Positions 48,655-60,403 of a stretch of DNA of 64,000 nucleotides are shown in pieces. The translations under genes were made by a program, and so were the position numbers. The DNA comes from Amaranthus tricolor. Taxonomy: Eukaryota > Streptophyta > Magnoliopsida > Caryophyllales > Amaranthaceae. The first letter of the stretch is position 1. Each line of letters starts with the position of its first letter. Where the stretch lies: the NCBI RefSeq assembly GCF_026212465.1, contig NC_080063.1:19835297-19899296 (forward strand), read 5' to 3'. The notes below the pieces were generated by a model. The model did not search any database and was not told where the DNA came from. It worked only from the letters and a program-made list of their open reading frames with translations.

Positions 48655-51600
48655 TTAGTTACGACCCCGTAACTTACTAACCTCAAGAAAAAGGTGTGGG
48701 TATTTCTCACGCATGGAATCTTCAGTTTCCCACGTTGCCTCCTGTGCGCGCTGGTTAGCCCATAGAACTTTCACCATCTTTATATCTTTTCTCCTTGTAC
48801 TACGCACCTTAGAATCTAAGATCTTAATAGGCTTCTCTTCATAAGATAAATTTTCATCCAGATCTAAGGGTTCGGGATCTAGCACATGAGATTTATCGGG
48901 GACATATCTCTTCAACTGCGAAATGTGAAACACATCATGGACCTTACCCAACTCATTGGGTAATGCTAGTCTGTAAGCGACCTTTCCTACCTTCTCTGTG
49001 ATCTCATAAGGTCCTATAAACTTTGGGCTCAACTTCCCCTTCTTGCCGAACCTCATGACTCCCTTCATCGGTGAAACTCTTAATAACACAAAATCCCCTA
49101 TGGCGAACTCATCAGGTCTCCTCTTAAGATCTGCGTAGGACTTTTGTCGATCCTGGGCCGCTTTAAGTCTTTCTCGAATCATTTTTACCTGATCAGTCAT
49201 CTCCTCTAACATAGCCGGTCCTAGAGTAACAGATTCACTGAAATCGTCCCAACATACAGGATTACGACAACGACGACCATACAAAGCCTCAAAAGGTGCC
49301 ATCTGGATGCTTGCCTGGTAACTATTGTTGTATGAAAACTCCACCATATCTAGGTACTCATCCCAAGATCCTTGCCTATCCAAGGCTACTGCTCGCAACA
49401 TATCTTCAAGTGTTCTATTCGTGCGTTCAGTTTGTCCATCAGTAGCCGGGTGAAAAGATGTGCTCCTAAGAAGTTCTGTACCCAAAGCTTTCTGAAATGC
49501 TTCCCAGAATTTCGACACATATCTTGTATCACGATCAGACACTATAGATCTAGGGACACCGTGGTATCGTACCACATTCTTAAGGTAAGCTCGAGCCAAC
49601 TGATCCATATCCCACTGATTATTCATCGGAATGAACTTAGCACTCTTGGTGAGTCTATCCACGATCACCCATAACGTATCATTTCCTGACTTAGTCCTCG
49701 GTAAACCCAAAACAAAATCCATGGCTATGTCGTCCCATTTCCACACAGGAATATCCAGAGGTTGCAGCAAACCTGCAGGCCTTTTATGCTCGCTCTTTAC
49801 CTTCTGGCAAGTCAGACACTTGGAAACAAACTCAGCAATATCTCTTTTCATTCCCGACCACCAAAATGTCTGCTTCAAGTCTTGGTACATTTTGTCTCCT
49901 CCCGGGTGGATAGAGTACCTTGAGCTATGCGCTTCCGTCAAGATCTTTTCCTTAAGCTCCGTGCAAGTAGAAGGTACACACCATCGACCCTTATATCGAA
50001 TGCTACCATCCTCGAATATCATGAACCCTTCAGCTTTTCCTTCTTTAACTTGCTCTCTTGTTTTCTCCAATAAGGAGTCACCCGCTTGATTTGTTAAAAT
50101 TTCCTCAAAAATTGAAGGTCGAATGGATAAGGCTGCTAACCGGGACTCTAGCTCCCCACGGTGTACAATCTCGAGATTCAATCCTTCTAAGTCTCTCTGC
50201 AACTCTCTAGGAACAGTCAAGGAAGCTAAGGAATGACAAGTCTTCCTACTCAAGGCATCGGCCACCACATTGGCCTTACCCTCATGGTAATTAAACTCCA
50301 CGTCATAGTCGTTAATCAACTCTAACCACCTTCGTTTTCTCATGTTCAAATTTTGTTGTGTATACAAGTATCGCAAGCTTTGATGGTCAGTATAAATTTT
50401 GCACTTCACTCCATACAAGTAATGTCTCCAAATCTTCAAAGCAAAGACAATGGCTGCTAGTTCTAGGTCATGAGTCGGATAATTGACTTCATGCGGTTTA
50501 AGTTGTCGTGATGCATAAGAAATAACCTTTCGATCCTGCATCAACACACACCCTAACCCATTTTTCGAGGCATCACTATACACAAGATATTCGGACGTGC
50601 TGTCTGGAAGGGTTAAAATCGGTGCAGTAGTCAATCTCTCCTTTAATGTTTGGAAGGCTCCCTCACACTCTTCGGTCCACTTAAATCTCTTGTCTTTCTT
50701 CATCAAATTAGTCATTGGTCGGGCAATCTTCGAGAAATCCTTCACAAATCTTCTATAGTAACCAGCCAAACCCAGAAAACTTCGAATCTCGGTCACATTT
50801 TTCGGTGTAGGCCAATCCCTCACCGCCTCGATCTTAGCTGGGTCCACGGTAACTCCCTCTTTGGATACAAAATGCCCCAAAAATGATACTTTCTCAAGCC
50901 AAAACTCACACTTAGAAAATTTGGCATACAATTGATTCTCCCGAAGTATCTGTAATACTTGCCTCAGATGTTGCTCGTGCTCTCCCTCATCCTTTGAATA
51001 CACCAAGATATCATCAATGAAAACCACGACGAACTTATCAAGACATGCACTGAATACCCGATTCATCAAACACATGAATGCTGCTGGTGCATTTGTCAGC
51101 CCAAATGGCATCACTGTAAACTCAAAATGCCCATAGCGAGTCCTAAAGGCCGTCTTGGGTACATCTCTCTCTGCTATTCTCAATTGATGATAGCCAGACC
51201 TCAAGTCAATCTTCGAAAACATCCCGGCTCCCTTAAGCTGGTCAAACAGGTCATCAATTCTCGGTAGAGGGTATTTGTTCTTCACAGTAACCTTGTTCAA
51301 CTCACGGTAATCTATACATAGTCTCATACTCCCATCTTTCTTGCGAACAAACAACACAGGTGCTCCCCAGGGTGAAACACTCGGTCGTATGTACCCTTTC
51401 TCCAACAACTCTTCTACTTGTTTTCTCAATTCTTCCATCTCTGCTGGTGCCATCCTATAGGGCGCTTTGGATATGGGTCCCGCCCCCGGTATTAAGTCTA
51501 TGGTAAATTCAAAGTCCCGAGTAGGTGGCATTCCCGGTATTTCGTCTGGGAAGACGTCCATAAACTCGTTTACGACGGGAACGGTCTCAAGAGCCACAAC

Positions 51601-53316
51601 CTTCTCCTCTATTCTTCGAACGTGACACAAGTAACAAGGCAATCCCTGCCTCAGCAGTCTCTTCATTCTCAAAGAAGATATCATTCTAGCCCGTAACCCC
51701 GAAGTACCCTTGTTATACTTTACCCTTTTTCCTTTAGGTCCCACAAGCCTCACTTCTTGTTTGTCGCACTCAATCTCTGCCTTGAAATGACCTAACCAAT
51801 CCATCCCAAGAATTATGTCTAAGTCATCCATGTCGAGCTCATAAAAGTTACTAGGGAAAGCAACTCCTCCTATGATTAAAGGAACTCCTCTATACAACCT
51901 AGTACACCGGAATAACTCCCCCGATGGAATCGCTACTACATTAGAGGTGGATTCAGGGTTCTTTAATCCTAACTTCTCGATCTTTGATGTGCATACAAAC
52001 GAATCAGATGCTCCAGTATCAAACAATACTTTAACAGGTACTGAATTTACAAGGAACGTACCTGTCACCACATCCCTTGCCGACTCTGCCTCCTTACTGC
52101 TAATAGCTGTCAATCTCCCGGTAGTTAGGTGAGTTACTGCTGTGCTGGCTCCTCCATTGCCATTCCGATTGTTGTTCCCATTAAGCCCTCCAGGCTTGAA
52201 GCTACTTTGAGGTGTGCGGTTTCCATTCCAATCCCTCTGGTGGTTCAGCTTCCTACTACCGTGGTCGTTCCCATTGTTGTTATTTCTGAAATTCCCCGGT
52301 CTGGAGCTTTGTTGCCCATTAGGTTGTTGAGCTGGATGTCCATGCTTTGCAAAGCACTCATATTCTCGGTGTCCTAACTTGCCACAATATTTGCACTCTA
52401 CCAAATTTCCATTGCAGTCTCTCCCCGGGTGATTGTTGGGACACTTCGAGCAAAAGAAGACTCTCTCCTTGCCATGACGATCCCTGATCACCTTCCGATC
52501 ATTGGCACCTCCCAGCTGAGGCTTGCCATTTCTCCCATTTCCAGGATGTTGGTCATTGAAGCTTCGATGTCTCTTGTTATGGTGAAAATTATTTTGTTGA
52601 TGAAAATTCTCCTTCCTCTTTTCCCCACTAGGGGCCGTTCCACTACTAGCCTCGAGCTCTTTTCCCTTATCCAACTTGAGCAAGCTCCCAACTTGAGCGG
52701 CTCTCTGATACATCGCATCCAATGTGGTGTACCTGTCGCTATCAATGTGAACTTGCACCTGGTTCACTAATCCCAATTCGAATCTTTGCATCTTCTTTTC
52801 TTCGGTAGGGACGTCGTCAGGGCAGTATTTGACATATTCCATGAACTTCTTATAGTATTCATCCACGGACATCCCTCTCATCTCAAGTCTGGCAAATTCA
52901 TTGGACTTCTGCTTTCTTATATGTGGTGGGTAGAACTTTTCTCGAATCATCCTTTTGAACTCCTTCCATTGCAACGGCTCCTGAGGATCACTCATCAAGT
53001 TGTCTCTAGCATTGGACCACCAGTAATCAGCTTTTTCTTGTAGGTAGAAAGCGGCTTGGTCCACTCTCAGGTGCTCAGGGCATTGCACCACGTTGAAAAT
53101 CTTGTCAAACTCCCGTAACCAGTTCTCTAACATTGCGGGTTCTCCAGTTCCTGTAAACACAGGGGGTTTGTTCTGTGAGATGCTCTTGCTCATGGAGGCT
53201 GCCGTCTCAACTTCGGGCGCAAACCTAGATCTCCTTTCCGCGGCTAGCTCCATGACCAATTCTCGTAAGGCCTTGTTCGAGCGTCTCTTCAAACGTTGAC
53301 TAGACAACGGAGGCAT
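48655..53316 (-). CDS. Tekay chromovirus gag-pol polyprotein
   Basis: One uninterrupted 1553-aa frame. Approximate order: gag/capsid-like region (residues 45-250, with the [20 protein letters not shown] block); a [14 protein letters not shown] zinc knuckle (about 310); aspartic protease with [11 protein letters not shown] (about 435); reverse transcriptase with [16 protein letters not shown] and the catalytic FIDDILVYS (about 770); RNase H beginning [12 protein letters not shown] (about 925); integrase with an HHCC finger ([16 protein letters not shown], about 1150-1190) and a D,D,E core ([25 protein letters not shown]); and a C-terminal chromodomain-like part ([19 protein letters not shown]). 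The chromodomain normally steers insertion towards heterochromatin. All catalytic residues I can check are present. The plus-strand frames over this interval are antisense shadows. Confidence 0.95.
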   Translation of the reverse strand: MPPLSSQRLKRRSNKALRELVMELAAERRSRFAPEVETAASMSKSISQNKPPVFTGTGEPAMLENWLREFDKIFNVVQCPEHLRVDQAAFYLQEKADYWWSNARDNLMSDPQEPLQWKEFKRMIREKFYPPHIRKQKSNEFARLEMRGMSVDEYYKKFMEYVKYCPDDVPTEEKKMQRFELGLVNQVQVHIDSDRYTTLDAMYQRAAQVGSLLKLDKGKELEASSGTAPSGEKRKENFHQQNNFHHNKRHRSFNDQHPGNGRNGKPQLGGANDRKVIRDRHGKERVFFCSKCPNNHPGRDCNGNLVECKYCGKLGHREYECFAKHGHPAQQPNGQQSSRPGNFRNNNNGNDHGSRKLNHQRDWNGNRTPQSSFKPGGLNGNNNRNGNGGASTAVTHLTTGRLTAISSKEAESARDVVTGTFLVNSVPVKVLFDTGASDSFVCTSKIEKLGLKNPESTSNVVAIPSGELFRCTRLYRGVPLIIGGVAFPSNFYELDMDDLDIILGMDWLGHFKAEIECDKQEVRLVGPKGKRVKYNKGTSGLRARMISSLRMKRLLRQGLPCYLCHVRRIEEKVVALETVPVVNEFMDVFPDEIPGMPPTRDFEFTIDLIPGAGPISKAPYRMAPAEMEELRKQVEELLEKGYIRPSVSPWGAPVLFVRKKDGSMRLCIDYRELNKVTVKNKYPLPRIDDLFDQLKGAGMFSKIDLRSGYHQLRIAERDVPKTAFRTRYGHFEFTVMPFGLTNAPAAFMCLMNRVFSACLDKFVVVFIDDILVYSKDEGEHEQHLRQVLQILRENQLYAKFSKCEFWLEKVSFLGHFVSKEGVTVDPAKIEAVRDWPTPKNVTEIRSFLGLAGYYRRFVKDFSKIARPMTNLMKKDKRFKWTEECEGAFQTLKERLTTAPILTLPDSTSEYLVYSDASKNGLGCVLMQDRKVISYASRQLKPHEVNYPTHDLELAAIVFALKIWRHYLYGVKCKIYTDHQSLRYLYTQQNLNMRKRRWLELINDYDVEFNYHEGKANVVADALSRKTCHSLASLTVPRELQRDLEGLNLEIVHRGELESRLAALSIRPSIFEEILTNQAGDSLLEKTREQVKEGKAEGFMIFEDGSIRYKGRWCVPSTCTELKEKILTEAHSSRYSIHPGGDKMYQDLKQTFWWSGMKRDIAEFVSKCLTCQKVKSEHKRPAGLLQPLDIPVWKWDDIAMDFVLGLPRTKSGNDTLWVIVDRLTKSAKFIPMNNQWDMDQLARAYLKNVVRYHGVPRSIVSDRDTRYVSKFWEAFQKALGTELLRSTSFHPATDGQTERTNRTLEDMLRAVALDRQGSWDEYLDMVEFSYNNSYQASIQMAPFEALYGRRCRNPVCWDDFSESVTLGPAMLEEMTDQVKMIRERLKAAQDRQKSYADLKRRPDEFAIGDFVLLRVSPMKGVMRFGKKGKLSPKFIGPYEITEKVGKVAYRLALPNELGKVHDVFHISQLKRYVPDKSHVLDPEPLDLDENLSYEEKPIKILDSKVRSTRRKDIKMVKVLWANQRAQEATWETEDSMREKYPHLFLEVSKLRGRN

Positions 53317-53983
53317 TTCCTGTCAGCATCATCCAACACGAATATGAGTTTATTTCCTATCTATTCCAAAAAGGCGAGAAAATGTGGGGTCGAAGATAAA
53401 ACTCACGATCGAACATATCTACATGTGTACTCCTACCTCTATGATAATCAACCTTAGACAATACTACACTTATCTTAAAGAATTTCAAACACGTACTATA
53501 TACACTTGTCTTAAAGAATTTCATAAATGAACAGTTAATAGACGGAATTCGCATATAAGAAATGAAAATTGTCATGTATAGATTCTCAAGTACCCAATCA
53601 CGTACGTATTAACCTTCTCGTACCAATAAGATTCAATTAACATCACATTTAAGCATTATTATACAAATTTAGTAGATTGTACCAAAAGCTTCACTAATAC
53701 TTAATAATACTCAATATTGCAAAGAATGTAATTAGCATCTGTTAAACAACTCAAGTTCACAAGGAAGTCGTAAGTATGAGCAGCTCACACTTATGATTCT
53801 AATATCGAATTACTTAACTTATTCTACTTATGCACATGTAATAATCATCACCACGCAAAACATAGGTCGTATATCTATCCCAAATCTACCCCAGCTCTCA
53901 CATGTAACGTTAACTTCAAACAATTCCTTAAAGACTTAAGAATACGAGCGTCAAAGTAGGAACCACTGGCTCTGGTAACCACC
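53317..53983 (-). other. 5' untranslated region and primer-binding site of the Tekay element
   Basis: Directly inside the 5' LTR, the minus strand reads GGTTACCAGAGCCA (about 53967-53982), close to the TGGTATCAGAGCC initiator-Met-tRNA site with one extra base and one change. The remaining 650 bp up to the gag ATG have no frame of note. Confidence 0.6.
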
Positions 53984-56900
53984 TGTAACACCTCTAAATT
54001 TCCAACCCCTTAAACGAAACCAGAATCGTGAAGGAAGGGAGGAAATTCGGGTGTTACATAAAAGAAAAAGAGAAAGGAACATACTTAACGTAAATGCTAA
54101 GGATTAATTAAAAGGTGAGTGAGCGGAAATTTCGGCAGCATCTCTGCTAAAAACTGAGGATGTGACTAAAATATGTATAGTTATAATTTATTAACATGAT
54201 TAAACTAATCTAAGGCCTATAACGCCTTTCAAAAGAACACATCACGAAGGAATAAATCATCGTCGGCTTCACAAAACATCGACTCTAACGAGGATCGTGG
54301 TTCCAGTGTCAACGCATCGATCTGACGGATACTAAAGGAGTGTTCTCCCTACTGTACATCCAAAACTACGCAGCGGATCTATGGATCATATGAGGAGTCA
54401 CATGGCTCCATACAAAAGAAATTTTACAACTCCAAAAGAAAACTTTACAAGTATCATAGAAGCTACAAGCATTAAGACAATTTATACACAAATGTTACGT
54501 TCGTACTCCGCTCTTTCCCCAATGCAATGCAAAAGAAGCTCCTATACCTGTCATGCCAAGCTATGATCCTCCTGCTGCTCAACATAATGACCATAGTCAT
54601 ATGCGTCATAGCAGGAACATCATAGAGAGTCATGAGCAAACAACAACAACATGTACACGTCAGTAATAATGAACTTATAATAATTGAAATCATTAAACAA
54701 AACGATAGACAACGATATAGTATGGCAATAGCAAGTCTACTCATCTGTCTGAACACCTCTATCTATTCATAACTTCTCTTTCAAACTACTAATTTCTCGG
54801 AATATATTCAAGGGTAGTGAATCCTTTCTCTATTCATGGCATAGTGACACGGCCAAGGGCGTTATCGGCCATCCGGCGCCCATTGGCAAAGTATGAGCTC
54901 ATGCCCCCTCCAGCTGACCCTCTCGGGTCCTACCTTCGGGAAAAAAACTAACACACTGGGGTACTAAACCAGTGAAGAGGCCACCATATTGGGGTTTGCA
55001 AAGCCCGCATGGTATCACCTCGGTCAAGGAGCGGTATCGGCCATCCGGCGCTCAATGACCCAAGCATGCTCATACCCCCCTTACGGTGGTCCCGTCGAAC
55101 CTCACCTAGGGGACTATTAAATCAACCGGACATAATCCAGTCAAGTCACGCCAATTAATCGTACATCAAGGCTCAATAAGCAGGAAATCACTTCGACACC
55201 ACACACAGCTACGGTGCGTTCTCTACTATTCAGAAATTTGTTCTCATAGTCTCTTAATGTTTCCATTCTACTTGTCTATTTCACTAATACAACTATACAC
55301 TAGTATAATTTACTTTCTGGCGCTCTATAATTCTAATGCAATGCATATAATCATGTAATATGGATAATACTTTGAAACAATGAATATGATAATCAATTAC
55401 TGCGTGTACGTACCTGCAAGCGTCACTGCGCGACCACAAGTTACAAAAATCACCCAACTAAGGGTCTACTTTCCTCTTATAAACTGGGAACCTATACAAG
55501 TTGGGAATAGAACTTATAAGTTCTCTTAACTACTTTGTCATACCAGCTAGAACCCAAAGTAATCACTATCATCCATTCATGACAAGGTACGCATCTCATT
55601 CAATCCCCAAGCATAATCATCAATTCAACAATAACACAAGTTTTTCCATCAATTTAAGAATAAAAGGATTATGTCGACTGTTTCATTACGCCAACTAACT
55701 TTGAGTTATAACGGTTCACATCATCTTAATATAAGGTGACGATTCACACTTAATGTTGATGTAGTGCTAATATGACGACAACGACGAGTCTTAAAGTTAT
55801 CACATCACAGCATCATTCTTTATATTCTCTAAGGTTAGAAAGAACTATAATCAAAACAACACGACAAATAACTTTAGCCACCATCTACGATAAGTTGACA
55901 TTATATTCTTGGTTTACCAATATCATGTATCTATAATTTCAAAGAACGACCTAATAAGGATATTTTTAATTTACAACAATCAACCCACAACAATTAGTAA
56001 CTAGTATTCCTAATATAAACAATCGAAATCACTTTCATAGACAATCAACACCATCACTATTACTAATTATTCACAATAATAACCAATCGACCAAATCTTA
56101 AAACAACTTTTAAAGTTATTTAATCAATCATCACCAAAATATAACACAAAACACACATCATTGGTAATTTCGTCTCTAAATCCAAGCCTTAATCGTTTCG
56201 TGTTCAATGATAACATTTAATTACTACTCATACTACGATTCAAAGAAACTAACACAAATCAACACACAATCCATAATTTCAATCACACTTCAAACCCTAA
56301 GTTATAAACATGTTTAATTCATCAATCAAATTCTTACCCACCAAAAAGATTCAATGAAATTGATACAAAACCAACATCAAACTCAATACACTTAATAAAA
56401 CTCCAATTAAAAACTAGAAAATTAATTAGAAAATAAGAGAGATGGCTTACTAAGATGAAACAAGAGAAGGGTGAAGAAGGAAGGAGTTAGTACGGTGGTG
56501 TTGGGCTGCTGCTGCCGGGAAAAACCACCACGAAGGTGGCCGGCGTTGCTTGGAAGCTCGCTACTGCAGGGGAGGAAGCGAACTAAGCAGCCCGCTGCTG
56601 CTGAGTGCCCGCTGCTGCTGGGTACCGTGAGGGAGCAAGACGGGGATGCTGCTACGGTGGCTGCTCACCGGTGGAGGAGGACTGTGTGGCTGGTGGTGAT
56701 GGCGTGCCGGAGCTGCTGGTGTGGGGAAGTGAGTGGGTTGAGCCGTGAGTGAGAGGGAAAGGAAGGAGAGAGGAGAAGAGAGGGAGTGAGGCGTGTGTTT
56801 TTGAATGTGAGGGCAAGAAGGGTTCTCACTTAAAACCCTAACCCATGCCTTTTATTTTATTTACTCATTTATTTATTTATCTAGATTCATATTCTTGCGA

Positions 56901-57142
56901 GGCCAAACTAAGAAAACTCACCTTCGTGGCCTTACACATTTTAATAAAATAATCATTTTGATTCGCACCTCTTTATTTGAGAAATCGTAACTGTATTTTT
57001 AGTATATATATATAAGTCGACATTTAAATCCGTATGTGAAAGAAATTTATTAAAGCTAATTCGAAAATAATTAAATAATAATTGTAAAATCTTTAAAAAC
57101 CCATTAAAATATTAAATAATTACGTCATTAAAATCTCGGGGT
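53984..57142 (-). repeat. 5' LTR of the Tekay element, outer end missing six bases
   Basis: It matches the other LTR over 3159 bp, then stops after CGGGGT. The final GTTACA is absent and copia sequence starts at once. GT at 57141-57142 fits both sides of the junction. Confidence 0.93.
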
Positions 57143-57371
57143 AACCAAGTTTCCCCCAACCAGTCTAAAGTACCCCCAAGTGGACCTCCTGTCATCTCTA
57201 TCTCTAGCCCAATCTGCATCTGTGTAGGCAAGGAAATTTAGGTGATCGTTCTTGTTGAACAAAATCCCCTTACTGCTTGTACCTTTCAGATACCTCAGAT
57301 TCCTCATGAGTGCTGTCATATGATGAATTTATGGTTGATGCATAAACCTACTCACTACTCCAACTGCATAC
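57141..57371. repeat. 231-bp duplicated copia segment, right copy
   Basis: Identical by eye to 44851-45081. The truncated RNase H frame at 57128-57319 is its minus-strand reading and ends in LTR sequence. Confidence 0.95.
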
Positions 57372-57475
57372 GCTATGTCTGGGCGTGTGTGAGAGAGGTA
57401 TATGAGTCTGCCAACCATTCTCTGATATTGTCCCCTGTCAGCTAGTTTCTCTCCTTCGATCATCTGGAACCATGG
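57372..57475 (-). pseudogene. copia reverse transcriptase fragment
   Basis: On the minus strand this reads [20 protein letters not shown] then [20 protein letters not shown], the conserved RT-to-RNase H connection of Ty1/copia elements. The catalytic YVDD part that should lie further upstream is gone, replaced by the Cassandra LTR. Confidence 0.8.
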
Positions 57476-57798
57476 TGTAACACCCCGACCCCTCGGACCG
57501 CCGGTGACTACTCATGAAGACTGTAGACTAGCCTCATAGACCAATAAAAGTCTTTCCAACGCATTTTGACCTCACTCGTGCGCGGCCAAGAAAACTTTTC
57601 AGGTGGTCACCCATCTTAAGATTGCTCCCCACCAAGCACGCTTAACTGTGGAGTTCTTAGCAAATGGGCTCCCATGAAAAGAAGATGCACCTTGTTGATA
57701 TGAATAGCCTATCAATTCTTTTTCATGCTAAATCCGAGGTATCACACTCGCCCCCACTTAGGAACATAACGTCCTCGTTGGACCGTAATTTCAGCATC
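57476..57798 (-). mobile_element. Cassandra TRIM: one LTR plus polypurine tract
   Basis: The 271-bp LTR (57476-57746) starts TGTAACACCCCGACCCC and ends GGTATCACA. Its middle (about 57584-57692) is a 5S rRNA-like segment on the minus strand, the hallmark of Cassandra elements. To its right the minus strand reads CCTAAGTGGGGGCGAG, a polypurine tract, so this is the 3' LTR with about 50 bp of internal domain. The other LTR is missing. CCATGG stands at both borders (57470-57475 and 57799-57804). The copia RT that should be here is deleted. Confidence 0.8.
57584..57692 (-). ncRNA. 5S rRNA-like segment inside the Cassandra LTR (not a functional 5S gene)
   Basis: The minus strand carries AGTTAAGCGTGCTTGG (57632-57647), identical to the plant 5S internal control region A-box. 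It is followed by GATGGGTGACCACCTG (about 57600-57615), matching the C-box apart from one base, and is preceded by AGAACTCC-type text. Outside these boxes the match to 5S is poor. In Cassandra these boxes are thought to allow RNA polymerase III transcription. Confidence 0.8.
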
Positions 57799-57804
57799 CC
57801 ATGG

Positions 57805-58620
57805 TTTGAGAGAAATTGTTTCATGGCTAGGTTGATATACTCCCCCCTAATGTTAGAGCGCAATATTTGTGGTGTAGCATGAAATTGAGCGCGAAGCATA
57901 TTATAAAAGGTGACAAACACAGAGAAAACTTCATTTTATGTTTCAAAAAATACACCCAACTCATACGAGTACAATCATCTACAAATAAAAGATAATAGGA
58001 GTAGTTATACGTGGCAAAAACAGGAGCAGGGTCCCAAACATCTGAATGTACTAGAGCAAAAGAATTAGCAGCACGAGACCTACTAGGAAAATACGAATGT
58101 TTATGGCTTTTCGCCAACACACAAGATGCTTAATCTAAAGACATAATAGTGTTTTTGAGGGAAGGGAATAAATGTTTTAAATAAGATAAAGAGGGATGAT
58201 CCAAACATCGATGCCAAAGCCAGAGGTGATGATCAGAGGATCCGCGAGTAAGTATAGCTTGACCTTGTTGCACCGTCTCATCTACATAGTATAAACCTCT
58301 TCGTTCAGTACCATATCCAATGATTGTCCCGGTCTAAGCATCCTGCACAATACAACCATCAGATTTCATCAGAACAGTACAGTCAAGCTCTTTTGTCAAC
58401 TGATTAACAGATAAAAATTTATGAGTTAAGCTAGGAATCAAGAGACAATTTTACAAATTAATTTTCGGGGATATTGAAACAGTTCCAGCTCGGGTAACAT
58501 CCACTCGTTCCCCATTAGCGGTTTAAATATGTGTTCGGGAGGAGACAACATTTATGAGAAGATCAGAGGGGGTCATAAGTCATACTATCTGTGGCCCTGC
58601 AATCGAAAATCCACACAGAG
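57805..58620 (-). pseudogene. copia integrase and protease remnants
   Basis: Integrase core: HSDVWDPAPVF and YYLLFVDDCTRMSWVYFLKH near 58020-58090, continuing in another frame to QFLSNHGM near 57805. Upstream, a degenerate GAG-pre-integrase reads HHLWLWHRCLDHPS near 58215 and the protease reads WIFDCRATDSMTYD near 58600, with Arg for Gly in the usual DCGATD. Stops and shifts occur throughout. Confidence 0.75.
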
Positions 58621-59149
58621 GGAAGCGTGGGTCGTATGGATGAAGGGACATTTTGTGTTTGTGGGTTTTTTTTTGGTCGTGGGAGACCAGAAGCCCAAGA
58701 GGAGAGGGGGTGAAGTAATTGGGTCGTGCGAAATTAGGAGCCCACACGGAGAAAAAAATGGGTTTTTAGGAGATGAGGATGAGGGAAAAGTATTGGGTAA
58801 GGGCATGCAAGTGGGTTGTGTGACATTAGGGGCCCACACGGAGAGAGAGGGGGTTTTTAGGTTTTGTTTGTTGGGTTATGTAGTTGGGCTGCTAGGTAGG
58901 TAGTAGGGTAGGTTGAGATTAAGGGTTTTGTGTCATGCACGGTTATAACTAGGCTCATTTGGAAAATTTCCAACTCCTCCTTTCCATTTCTGATTTTTTT
59001 GTTTCTCTCTCTTTGAGTGGGTTCTCTCACTCTCTTCTGAATGCCTTTCCTTCTTTCCTTTTTCGATTGCTGTATATCCATCCCTTTTACCATTTTGCCT
59101 GTGACCTTCCCCTCCATGCATGGTAGTGGTCTCTTACCATCATCTTTTT

Positions 59150-60108
59150 GGTGCATTTTGGGTGGTTGACCGTCGGCTGAGAGGATCAGAAGGTTTGCCT
59201 TGCCACCGGTCCGGGAAGCCGTGGCCTTGGTGGCGGCTTTCCTTTGCTTGGCTTCCTCCCACCACTTCGGGTACTTGATTAATTTAAAGCGCCCATCTTT
59301 AGTGTTTCTTGAGCCTCCACAATGACTACACTTAAGATGATTTCGGTCCTCACGCCGGGATGAAGAATTTTCCGACCGATGTACGGCTAGACCACTACCA
59401 ATCCCTGAGGGACTATGTTTCGATGATGAATCGCCCCAGCGAGTTATTTCCCTTCGGATTGTCGCATAGGCTGCATCGATCGTAGGCAGTGGGTCTTGAT
59501 TAAGGATATCCCTTTTTTTCTTTGTCTAGGGAGTCATTAATGCCTGCCAAGAATTGATATAATCTCTGCCTTTAAATAAAAGTGTTAAAAATGGTGATAT
59601 CTTCTGCACACTTCATTGGATTAGGCATCCTTCTATCTATCTTTTTCTAGAGTATATTCAGTTTTCCAAAGAAGACTTCAATGGAGTCTTTTCCTTATAT
59701 CAGGGTGGCGGCTTTTGTACTCAGATCAAAGATCTGAAGCTCATCTCTGCCACTACTAAGGAGGGTTTCAATCCCTTTCCAAAGGTCCCTAGCAGCGGTA
59801 TAATCTAAGAACTGGTTAACTAGATCAGCATCAATATTCTCTATAATCCAAGAGATTACTATTGAATGTTGTTGGGCCCATTGCGAGTATTCGGGTTCGG
59901 TATTGGCAACGAGGGCAGCGGTAATGTGACTGAGCCGTCCTCTGCCATCAACGGCAATTTGCATGAGTTTACACCACTTTGTGTAATTGTTGTAGGTTAG
60001 TTTTTCTGTGATTTTGACCATTGATGTAGGATTTTCTGTGGAAGTGGATGGTTTGTTTAGTTTTTGAAATAGCTGGAACATTTGTTCCACTTGATCCATG
60101 AAGATCAT
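59150..60108 (-). pseudogene. copia gag remnant
   Basis: An open frame at 59695-60108 reads EKLTYNNYTKWCKLMQIAVD and later QFLDYTAARDLWKGIETL, typical of the UBN2 gag family. Downstream, near 59290-59340, the zinc knuckle reads CSHCGGSRNTKDGRF, where the fourth metal ligand (Cys) is Arg, then KYPKWWEEAKQRK. The frame between the two parts is broken. The plus frame at 58529-58903 and minus frames at 58857-59156 lie in the low-similarity gap and are not supported as genes. Confidence 0.75.
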
Positions 60109-60214
60109 TTAGCTATTTGTGATTTCGCCAGTGGGTTTTGCCATTACTGGTAGATGATGAGACCAGAAAGGTTGTCGAAATTTTCGGGGTTCAAATCTTA
60201 CGGCTCTGATACGA

Positions 60215-60398
60215 TGAAAGATTGAATAAAACTAGGGTTTAGGGTTTTAGAATTTTGGTTTGTATTATCATTTAAATGGGTACATAGGTTGCATATATAC
60301 AAAGTCATATAATGTAAATAAGGTAGTAAGACTAATATAAGTAAAAAGGGAACTAATAGACATACTAAAATAACTATATAATTTTCTACTTTCCTACA
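60215..60398 (-). repeat. 5' LTR of the copia element
   Basis: 184 bp, TG...CA ends, flanked outside by ATCAA (60399-60403) and inside by the primer-binding site. Confidence 0.88.
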
Positions 60399-60403
60399 AT
60401 CAA

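Larger units (their letters stand above)
45082..57142 (-). mobile_element. young Tekay-type chromovirus (Ty3/gypsy), near complete
   Basis: LTRs of 3.16 kb (45082-48246 and 53984-57142) share all of their length without a gap, with four differences seen by eye (near 45221, 45308, 45381 and 47628 and their partners), about 0.13%. That implies a very recent insertion. On the minus strand the order is 5' LTR, primer-binding site, a single open gag-pol of 1553 codons, polypurine tract, 3' LTR. Long LTRs, a one-frame gag-pol and a chromodomain-like C-terminus fit the Tekay/Del lineage. It sits inside the copia RNase H region. It looks capable of making its own proteins. Confidence 0.92.
44275..60398 (-). 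mobile_element. old Ty1/copia retrotransposon, 16-kb span with nested insertions
   Basis: LTRs at 44275-44459 and 60215-60398 both run TGAAAGATTG to TTTCCTACA and are flanked by ATCAA on both sides. They differ at roughly one base in ten by eye, so the insertion is old. On the minus strand the order is 5' LTR (60215-60398), primer-binding site next to it (GTATCAGAGCC, initiator-Met-tRNA type, at about 60202-60212), gag, protease, integrase, a gap where most reverse transcriptase is missing, then RNase H, a GAGGGGGAG polypurine tract at 44460-44470, and the 3' LTR. A Cassandra LTR and a full Tekay element lie inside it. Confidence 0.88.

Noticed and set aside
49372..53299. Plus-strand frames of 68-152 aa over the gag-pol
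   Set aside because: Antisense to an intact 1553-aa polyprotein.
57584..57692. A functional 5S rRNA gene
   Set aside because: Only the internal promoter boxes match well, and the segment is embedded in a TG...CA LTR with a polypurine tract next to it.
58529..59156. Frames 58529-58903 (+), 58585-58839 (-) and 58857-59156 (-)
   Set aside because: They lie in the degenerate gag-to-protease gap of the copia element and show no domain.
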